This document shows positions 58,707 through 64,000 of a stretch of DNA of 64,000 nt, one piece after another. The stretch's first letter is position 1, and every line of letters begins with the position of its first letter. Origin of the DNA: Puniceibacterium sp. IMCC21224 (GTDB taxonomy: Bacteria; Pseudomonadota; Alphaproteobacteria; Rhodobacterales; Rhodobacteraceae); assembly GCF_001038505.1 (NCBI RefSeq), contig NZ_LDPY01000001.1:2418001-2482000 (forward strand), written 5' to 3'. Made by a program: the position numbers and the translations under genes. The notes beneath the pieces were generated by a model. The model was not told the DNA's origin. It ran no database searches and worked only from the letters and a program-made list of their open reading frames with translations.

Positions 58707-59486
58707 ATGACCCTTCTGGACCAAGACCACACCACCCCGATCGACGCCCGAAAATTTGTCCTGGCGACCGATCTTGATGGCACCTTTCTGGGCGGCACCG
58801 ATGCCGACCGCACCCGCCTCTATTCCTGGATCGAAGCCAATCGCGCGACCATCGGTCTGATCTTTGTGACCGGGCGCGATCCGGCATTTATCGGTGAGCT
58901 GTGCGACAGCGGCGTCCCATGGCCCGAGTTTGTCATCGGCGACGTCGGAACAACCATTGCACGAGTCCAAGACCGAAAGATTGTGCCAATCGAAACGCTT
59001 GAACGAGAAATCGCCATGACTTGGGGCAATTCCGGCAATCGCGTGCGCGAGGCGCTGGAAAACGTGCCGGGCCTGACGTTGCAACCGACCGAATTCCGCT
59101 ACCGGGTAAGCTATGACCTTGATCCCGGGGCATTTCAGGACACCACCACCGCAATGATCCGTGACATGGGCTATGATCCGCTGATCTCGGACAACCGGTT
59201 TTTCGACGTGCTGCCGCGTGGTGTCAGTAAGGGACCATCGCTGCGTCGACTGGTTAGTCATCTGAAAATTGCACCGGATACGGTTCTGGCGGCGGGTGAC
59301 ACACTCAACGATTTGTCGATGCTGGAGTGCGGGCTAAAGGCTGTCGCCGTTGGCGGTTCGGAACCGGATCTGCTCTCGCGCGTTAACTCCTTGCCACAGG
59401 TCCACAAAGCCAAAGCTATCGGTGCCGCCGGCATTCTTGAGGCCGTGGCCGCCAACAAAATGCATACGACACCCGAAGGAGACTGA
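58707..59486 (+). CDS. HAD-family phosphatase, probable glucosylglycerol-phosphate phosphatase
   Basis: HAD hydrolase of the sucrose-phosphatase-like type (259 aa). Motif I LATDLDGTFLGG with nucleophile Asp22 and Asp24, motif II FVTGRD, a motif III lysine (RGVSKGPSL) and motif IV AAGDTLNDLSML. Its start abuts the gpsA stop and its stop is 1 bp before the ggpS ATG, so it is locked into that operon. By context it should dephosphorylate glucosylglycerol-phosphate. The cyanobacterial enzyme (GgpP/StpA) belongs to a different family; HAD-type domains are instead found fused to GgpS in some gammaproteobacteria. Substrate is inferred, not shown. Confidence 0.8.
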   Translation: MTLLDQDHTTPIDARKFVLATDLDGTFLGGTDADRTRLYSWIEANRATIGLIFVTGRDPAFIGELCDSGVPWPEFVIGDVGTTIARVQDRKIVPIETLEREIAMTWGNSGNRVREALENVPGLTLQPTEFRYRVSYDLDPGAFQDTTTAMIRDMGYDPLISDNRFFDVLPRGVSKGPSLRRLVSHLKIAPDTVLAAGDTLNDLSMLECGLKAVAVGGSEPDLLSRVNSLPQVHKAKAIGAAGILEAVAANKMHTTPEGD

Positions 59487-59487
59487 T

Positions 59488-60990
59488 ATGCCAAGCGATC
59501 TCGTGATCGTCTATCACCGCCAACCCTATGAAGAGGTTGTGGAAAACGGCAAGACAGTCTTTAAAGAAAACAAAAGCCCAAACGGCATCGTGCCAACGTT
59601 AAAGAGCTTTTTCGGCAAAGTGGATAACGCCGCATGGGTGGCGTGGAAGCTGGCCGAGGATGAAGCTAATCCCGGATTCGAAAAAGTTGTCCATATCGAG
59701 GACAGTTTTGGTAAATATACGGTGTCCCGCCTGCCCCTGACCGAAGCGCAGGTGACAAGTTTTTATCATGTCACGTCGAAAGAGGCATTCTGGCCGATCC
59801 TGCACGGGTTCAAGGAAAAGTATAACTACGATCCCGTGGACTGGCCGACCTTTCGCGAGGTGAACTGGGCCTTTGCGCAGGCTGCCGCCGCCGAGGCCGC
59901 AGAGGGTGCCGCCGTCTGGGTACATGACTACAATCTATGGCTTGTGCCCGGTTATCTGCGGCAGTTGCGTCCGGATGTGCGAATTTCGTTCTTTCACCAC
60001 ACGCCGTTTCCAGCGGCGGATATGTTCAATGTCCTGCCCTGGCGCGGAGAGATCATCGATTCGCTGCTGGCCTGCGATGTGGTCGGCTTCCACATCCCGC
60101 GTTATGCAGCAAACTTTGTGTCGGTTGTCCGGTCGCAATATGACGTCGGCGAAGTGCCCCGCGTCGCGGTTGACCCCGATTTCATCTCGGAAGGCTCCGC
60201 ACTCAGCGATCGAACCGTGCCCAAGGAAATTCGCGTGGACGGACGCATTGTCCAGTTGGGCACAACGCCAGTCGGGGTGGATACAGATTACATCGATTCG
60301 GTTTCCGCACGCGAAGAAACCGCCACGAGTGCCAAGGAAATCAAACAGGAACTGGGTGACGCCAAGCTGATCCTGTCGGTCGGGCGCACCGATTACACCA
60401 AAGGCGGTGCAGCGCAGTTGCTGGCGTTCGAGCGCCTTCTGGAGCGACGCCCTGATATGATTGGTCAGGTGCGGTTGCTGCACGTGTCGGTCAGTGCGAA
60501 CCGCAGCATGACGGTCTACGAATCAATCCAGTCTGAGATTGAGGAGATCGCCGGACGTATCAACGGCCGTTTCGGCACCTTCACCTCGCAACCTGTGGTA
60601 CTGATTTCACGAGCCATCCCGTTCGAACGGTTGGTGGCCTATTATCGTGCCGCGGATGTGTGCTGGATTACGCCGCTGGCCGACGGCATGAACCTCGTGG
60701 CCAAAGAATTTGCTGCGTCTCGGACCGATGGCGACGGTGTTCTGATCCTGTCGGAATTCGCAGGTGCGGCAATGGAGTTGTCAGCGGCGATCCTGACCAA
60801 CCCCTATTCCAATAAATCCATGGATCATGCCGTGGATCTGGCGCTGGACCTGCCCGAGGACGAGCGGCGTCAGCGGATGCAGGAACTGCGGCGGGTGGTC
60901 AAGAAATACAACACCCAAGCCTGGGCGCGCGATCAGCTTGCGCTGCTGTCACCCAAGGATTTCGGCAAGGATGACCCGCGCGCCGCATAG
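59488..60990 (+). CDS. ggpS: Glucosylglycerol-phosphate synthase (GT20)
   Basis: Joins ADP-glucose and glycerol-3-phosphate to form glucosylglycerol-phosphate, the first dedicated step of this compatible solute (500 aa, the length of cyanobacterial GgpS). It is related to trehalose-6-phosphate synthase: [45 protein letters not shown] and the late [10 protein letters not shown]. The N-terminal [12 protein letters not shown] and the fixed segment [12 protein letters not shown] are GgpS-like, not OtsA-like. GAAGGAGAC precedes the ATG at 59488; an in-frame upstream extension lies inside the phosphatase gene and is rejected. Third gene of gpsA-phosphatase-ggpS; a GC hairpin overlaps its stop. ADP-glucose would come from GlgC (11435-12700). 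Confidence 0.87.
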   Translation: MPSDLVIVYHRQPYEEVVENGKTVFKENKSPNGIVPTLKSFFGKVDNAAWVAWKLAEDEANPGFEKVVHIEDSFGKYTVSRLPLTEAQVTSFYHVTSKEAFWPILHGFKEKYNYDPVDWPTFREVNWAFAQAAAAEAAEGAAVWVHDYNLWLVPGYLRQLRPDVRISFFHHTPFPAADMFNVLPWRGEIIDSLLACDVVGFHIPRYAANFVSVVRSQYDVGEVPRVAVDPDFISEGSALSDRTVPKEIRVDGRIVQLGTTPVGVDTDYIDSVSAREETATSAKEIKQELGDAKLILSVGRTDYTKGGAAQLLAFERLLERRPDMIGQVRLLHVSVSANRSMTVYESIQSEIEEIAGRINGRFGTFTSQPVVLISRAIPFERLVAYYRAADVCWITPLADGMNLVAKEFAASRTDGDGVLILSEFAGAAMELSAAILTNPYSNKSMDHAVDLALDLPEDERRQRMQELRRVVKKYNTQAWARDQLALLSPKDFGKDDPRAA

Positions 60991-60998
60991 CGCGCGGG
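60975..60998. terminator. GC hairpin at the end of ggpS
   Basis: An 8-bp stem CCCGCGCG / CGCGCGGG with an 8-nt loop spans the ggpS stop codon. It sits between convergent genes (next gene ends at 61009). No T-run, so a weak signal. Confidence 0.4.
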
Positions 60999-61008
60999 CC
61001 CTGCGGCT

Positions 61009-62376
61009 TTAACCGTTGGCCACTGCGGCCTGTTCTCGCCGCGCGGTCAGCTCTTCTGCCACAAGGAACGCCAGTTCCAGCGCTTGCGACGCGTTCAGGC
61101 GCGGGTCGCAGGCGGTGTGGTAGCGGTCACTCAGATCCTCGTCTGTGACAGCGCGGACACCGCCGGTGCATTCGGTCACGTCGTCGCCGGTCATCTCGAA
61201 ATGCACACCGCCGGGGATCGTACCCTCGGCGTTGTGAACGGCGAAAAAGTCGCGCACTTCGCGCAGGACCAGATCAAACGGACGGGTCTTGTAGCCGGAC
61301 GAGCTTTTGATCGTGTTGCCGTGCATCGGATCGCAGACCCAAGTCACGTTGGCACCCTCTTCGCGCACAGCTTTGACAAGACGCGGCAGGTTTTCACCCA
61401 CTTTGCCCGCGCCAAACCGTGCGATCAGCGTCAGGCGACCGGCCTCATTCTCTGGGTTCAGCTTGCTCATCAGAACCTTGAGGTCGTCAGCCGTGGTGGT
61501 CGGGCCGCATTTCAGGCCGATCGGGTTCAACACACCGCGAGCGAATTCCACATGCGCGCCGTCGGGCTGCCGCGTGCGGTCACCGATCCAGATCATGTGA
61601 CCCGAGCCGGCCAGCCATTTGCCAGATGTCGAATCCAGGCGGCATAGCGCTTCTTCGTATTCCAGCAACAGGGATTCATGGGAAGTATAGAAATCGACGG
61701 TCTGCAGCGCATGATTGCTGTCACTGTCGATGCCCGCCGCCTTCATGAAATCCAGCGTGTCCGAGATCCGGTTCGCCATATCGCGGTATTTCGCGGCTTT
61801 CTCACCCTCGGTAAAGCCAAGCGTCCAGGCGTGAACCTGATGAACGTCCGCATACCCCCCCGTTGAGAACGCGCGCAGCAGGTTCAGCGTCGCCGCCGCC
61901 TGGGTGTAGGCCTGCAACATTTTTTGCGGATTGGGAATCCGCGCATCCGCAGTGAACGGCAGATCGTTGATGATGTCACCACGGTAGCTGGGCAGTTCCA
62001 CGCCATCGACGGTTTCGGTCGGCGCCGACCGTGGTTTGGCAAACTGACCCGCCATGCGACCCACCTTGACCACAGGTACCTTGGCACCAAAAGTCAGGAC
62101 CATCGCCATCTGCAACATCACCTTGAATGTGTCGCGGATGCCATTGGCGCTGAATTGTTCAAAGCTCTCGGCGCAATCGCCGCCCTGCAACAGAAACGCC
62201 TCGCCGCGCGACGCAGCGCCCAGCGATTTTTTCAGCTTGCGTGCCTCGCCTGCGAACACCAGCGGCGGATATTTGGCCAACTGTGCCTCGACCGCGTTCA
62301 GGGCAGCCGTATCCGTATACTCAGGCATCTGCACCCGAGGCTTGTTGCGCCACGTCGTCTTTTGCCATTCGGTCAT
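61009..62376 (-). CDS. Class II 3-deoxy-7-phosphoheptulonate (DAHP) synthase
   Basis: First step of the shikimate pathway: phosphoenolpyruvate plus erythrose-4-phosphate to DAHP (455 aa, plant/mycobacterial type II). Diagnostic segments: [11 protein letters not shown] (metal Cys, about residues 62-72), [36 protein letters not shown] and [14 protein letters not shown]. It is divergent from the AraC-type regulator with 173 bp between; I saw no tryptophan leader peptide there. It ends facing ggpS. Confidence 0.95.
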   Translation of the reverse strand: MTEWQKTTWRNKPRVQMPEYTDTAALNAVEAQLAKYPPLVFAGEARKLKKSLGAASRGEAFLLQGGDCAESFEQFSANGIRDTFKVMLQMAMVLTFGAKVPVVKVGRMAGQFAKPRSAPTETVDGVELPSYRGDIINDLPFTADARIPNPQKMLQAYTQAAATLNLLRAFSTGGYADVHQVHAWTLGFTEGEKAAKYRDMANRISDTLDFMKAAGIDSDSNHALQTVDFYTSHESLLLEYEEALCRLDSTSGKWLAGSGHMIWIGDRTRQPDGAHVEFARGVLNPIGLKCGPTTTADDLKVLMSKLNPENEAGRLTLIARFGAGKVGENLPRLVKAVREEGANVTWVCDPMHGNTIKSSSGYKTRPFDLVLREVRDFFAVHNAEGTIPGGVHFEMTGDDVTECTGGVRAVTDEDLSDRYHTACDPRLNASQALELAFLVAEELTARREQAAVANG

Positions 62377-62549
62377 CTGGTGTCTCCGGTCAGAACATTC
62401 TTTTTATGGTCACAGACGGCTCTATACAAAACACCGCGCCCCCTGACCATATGCGAAATAAGCGACATCTCTTGACGCTTCCCGATGGTTCTGCCCATCT
62501 GGGGCAGGAACACTGCCGCAGGGGGAGCGTTCAGGAAAGGTTAGCGGGC

Positions 62550-63551
62550 ATGAAGATCCAGCGCCAGTATATCGAGGTTGACGCCGAGGGCAAACCGCGG
62601 CGGTTTGTGTTTGTGCTGTTGCCGCGCTTTACCCTGTTGTGCTTTGCCGCTGCGGTGGACGCGCTTCGCATCGCAAACCGGATGGCGAACCAGACGCTAT
62701 ACACCTGGGTTGTCACTGGCGAAGGTGGCGACACAGTCAGTTGCTCTGCCGGGACGGAATTCAAACTTGACTGCGATCTGGGAGAACTGCTGCGCGACGA
62801 CACCATCATGGTTTGCGGCGGCATCGACGTGCAAACCGCCACCACCAAGAAGATGCTCAACTGGCTGCGGCGCGAGGCGCGGCGCGGGCTTAAGGTCGCG
62901 GGGCTTTGCACGGCGAGCTATACTCTGGCGCGTGCCGGTTTGCTGGACGGCAAAAAGGCGACGATCCACTGGGAAAATCAGGATAGCTTTGCCGAAGAGT
63001 TCGAAGAGGTCCGGCTGACCAAATCGGTCTTTGTCGTTGACGGCAACCGGATGAGCACGGCTGGCGGAACGTCGTCTATCGACCTGATGCTCAAGGTCAT
63101 TGCGGATGACCATGGCGAGGATCTGGCAAATGCCGTCGCGGATCAGCTGATCTATTCGTCGATCCGCACCGATCAGGACACGCAGCGACTGTCGGTGCCA
63201 ACCCGCATCGGCGTGCGTCACCCCAAGCTGAGCCAGGTGATCCAGATGATGGAATCGCACATCGAAGAGCCGATAAGCCCCGCTATTCTGGCGACCGACG
63301 TGGGCATGTCCACGCGCCAGCTTGAACGGTTGTTCCGCCGCTATCTGAACCGTTCGCCCAAGCGGTACTATATGGAGCTGAGGTTGCAAAAGGCCCGTAA
63401 CCTGTTGATGCAGACGGATATGAGCGTGATCAACGTCGCATTGGCCTGTGGCTTTGCCTCGCCGTCACATTTCTCGAAATGTTACCGTGCGCATTACGAG
63501 ACGACGCCGTATCGCGAACGAGGATCCCACGCCACGCGGTTGTCTGTCTGA
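62550..63551 (+). CDS. GlxA-family AraC regulator (DJ-1/PfpI sensor + AraC helix-turn-helix)
   Basis: Transcription regulator (333 aa). Residues about 18-190 form a DJ-1/PfpI-like domain with the nucleophile-elbow-like VAGLCTASYTLARAGLLDG. The C-terminal about 100 residues are the AraC double helix-turn-helix (AILATDVGMSTRQLERLFRR and NVALACGFASPSHFSKCYR). The ATG at 62550 is used; AGGAAAGG lies about 10 bp before it, and the longer frame upstream lacks family similarity. Members such as GbdR (glycine betaine) and ArgR-type regulators (amino acids) belong here; the next gene, an amino-acid-type binding protein 114 bp downstream, may be a target. Confidence 0.86.
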   Translation: MKIQRQYIEVDAEGKPRRFVFVLLPRFTLLCFAAAVDALRIANRMANQTLYTWVVTGEGGDTVSCSAGTEFKLDCDLGELLRDDTIMVCGGIDVQTATTKKMLNWLRREARRGLKVAGLCTASYTLARAGLLDGKKATIHWENQDSFAEEFEEVRLTKSVFVVDGNRMSTAGGTSSIDLMLKVIADDHGEDLANAVADQLIYSSIRTDQDTQRLSVPTRIGVRHPKLSQVIQMMESHIEEPISPAILATDVGMSTRQLERLFRRYLNRSPKRYYMELRLQKARNLLMQTDMSVINVALACGFASPSHFSKCYRAHYETTPYRERGSHATRLSV

Positions 63552-63665
63552 CCTTGCGTCAGAGGTCGCAGGTTGGGGATGCGGTGCATTTCAAGGGACT
63601 TTTCTTTTGTCAAAGCCGCGCTTACGCTGCGCTCCGGACAGGATCGTCCAACAGGGAGATTTACC

Positions 63666-64000
63666 ATGAAAAAGATGCTTATGGCCTCTGCGGCCAGCAT
63701 AATGACCGCTGGCGCGGCCTTTGCCGCCGCCCATTCAACCGAAGTGAAGATCGGCGTGATTCTGGGCTTTACCGGCCCGATTGAATCGCTGACGCCGATG
63801 ATGGCCGATAGCGCCGAACTGGCGATGTCCGAGATCAACGACAGCGGCAAATTCCTGGACGGCATGACACTGGTGCCGGTGCGCGCCGATTCCACCTGCG
63901 TCGATTCTGCCGCTGCAACGGCTGCCGCCGAACGTCTCGTCACCACTGACGGGGTCGTGGCGATCATGGGCGCGGATTGCTCGGGCGTGACAGGTGCGAT
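63666..64000 (+). CDS. Branched-chain-amino-acid-type ABC transporter binding protein (partial)
   Basis: Periplasmic substrate-binding protein of the LivK/HAAT family, cut by the right edge after 111 codons. The signal peptide MKKMLMASAASIMTAGAAFA leads to a mature start with VKIGVILGFTGPIESL, the family's typical first strand and glycine-rich turn. AELAMSEIND and the single-Cys region STCVDSAAATAAAERLV follow. AGGGAG precedes the ATG. The ligand may be a branched-chain amino acid, another amino acid, urea or an amide; it cannot be set from this fragment. Confidence 0.88.
   Translation, partial: MKKMLMASAASIMTAGAAFAAAHSTEVKIGVILGFTGPIESLTPMMADSAELAMSEINDSGKFLDGMTLVPVRADSTCVDSAAATAAAERLVTTDGVVAIMGADCSGVTGA

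Noticed and set aside
62377..62549. Tryptophan-type attenuator before the DAHP synthase gene
   Set aside because: No leader peptide with tryptophan or other aromatic codons and no terminator/antiterminator pair was found; only a short bulged hairpin is present.

Overview
The window looks like chromosome of a marine alphaproteobacterium of the Rhodobacterales (roseobacter-type). The evidence is the high GC content with strong GC3 bias, an F1-ATPase zeta-subunit (DUF1476) gene, a betaine-homocysteine methyltransferase, a class II DAHP synthase, a purC-purS-purQ run, DctB/DctD, and genes for making the marine osmolyte glucosylglycerol. I see no tRNA, rRNA, CRISPR array, insertion sequence or prophage. 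Species cannot be named from this sequence alone.

Layout. (1) 1-6556: an AglE/F/G-type sugar ABC importer (minus strand; aglG is cut by the window edge) diverges from a LacI-type regulator, a GH1 glycosidase and a glucokinase. Two CAAAGCGCTTTG-type operators lie between them. (2) 6706-22128: a long glycogen operon, glgP-glgB-glgC-glgA-glgX-malQ-pgm, ending in a GH13-like gene that matches glucosylglycerol hydrolase. (3) 22176-25336 (minus): SDR, 2-keto-3-deoxygalactonokinase, KDPGal aldolase and SMP-30 lactonase, a De Ley-Doudoroff type sugar-acid route. (4) 25494-32138 (minus): a three-gene cluster of DUF2126/transglutaminase, circularly permuted ATP-grasp/alpha-E and transglutaminase proteins, biochemically almost undefined. 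(5) 32448-41506: DegQ-like protease, an AT-richer stretch with a dUTPase, DctBD, purQ/S/C, the zeta subunit and Bmt. (6) 41592-47748: a CHRD/RTX secreted protein, an SDR, glutaryl-CoA dehydrogenase and its LysR regulator. (7) 47767-53652: phoB-phoU-pstB, then a gene-poor 750 bp where pstSCA would be expected, then phoR coupled to a Cys/Met-metabolism PLP enzyme, and a gamma carbonic anhydrase. (8) 53639-57079: gmk, yicC, a PAS-domain protein and galU. (9) 57561-60990: gpsA, a HAD phosphatase and glucosylglycerol-phosphate synthase, an osmolyte operon. (10) 61009-64000: class II DAHP synthase, a GlxA/AraC regulator and the start of an amino-acid-type ABC binding protein.

How they connect. GlgC makes ADP-glucose, which in the known family feeds both GlgA (glycogen) and GgpS (glucosylglycerol phosphate). 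The gpsA in the ggpS operon supplies glycerol-3-phosphate, the HAD protein would remove the phosphate, and the hydrolase at the end of the glycogen operon would return glucose and glycerol. Glk and Pgm bring glucose back to glucose-1-phosphate. The window therefore holds a nearly closed loop between carbon storage and osmoprotection. This is inferred from family membership and gene order.

The main oddities are the glycogen/glucosylglycerol coupling, the uncharacterised ATP-grasp/transglutaminase cluster, a DctD without its sigma-54 contact motif, a pho cluster without pstSCA, an SDR with Asn in place of the catalytic Lys, and a 510-bp internal duplication in the RTX gene.
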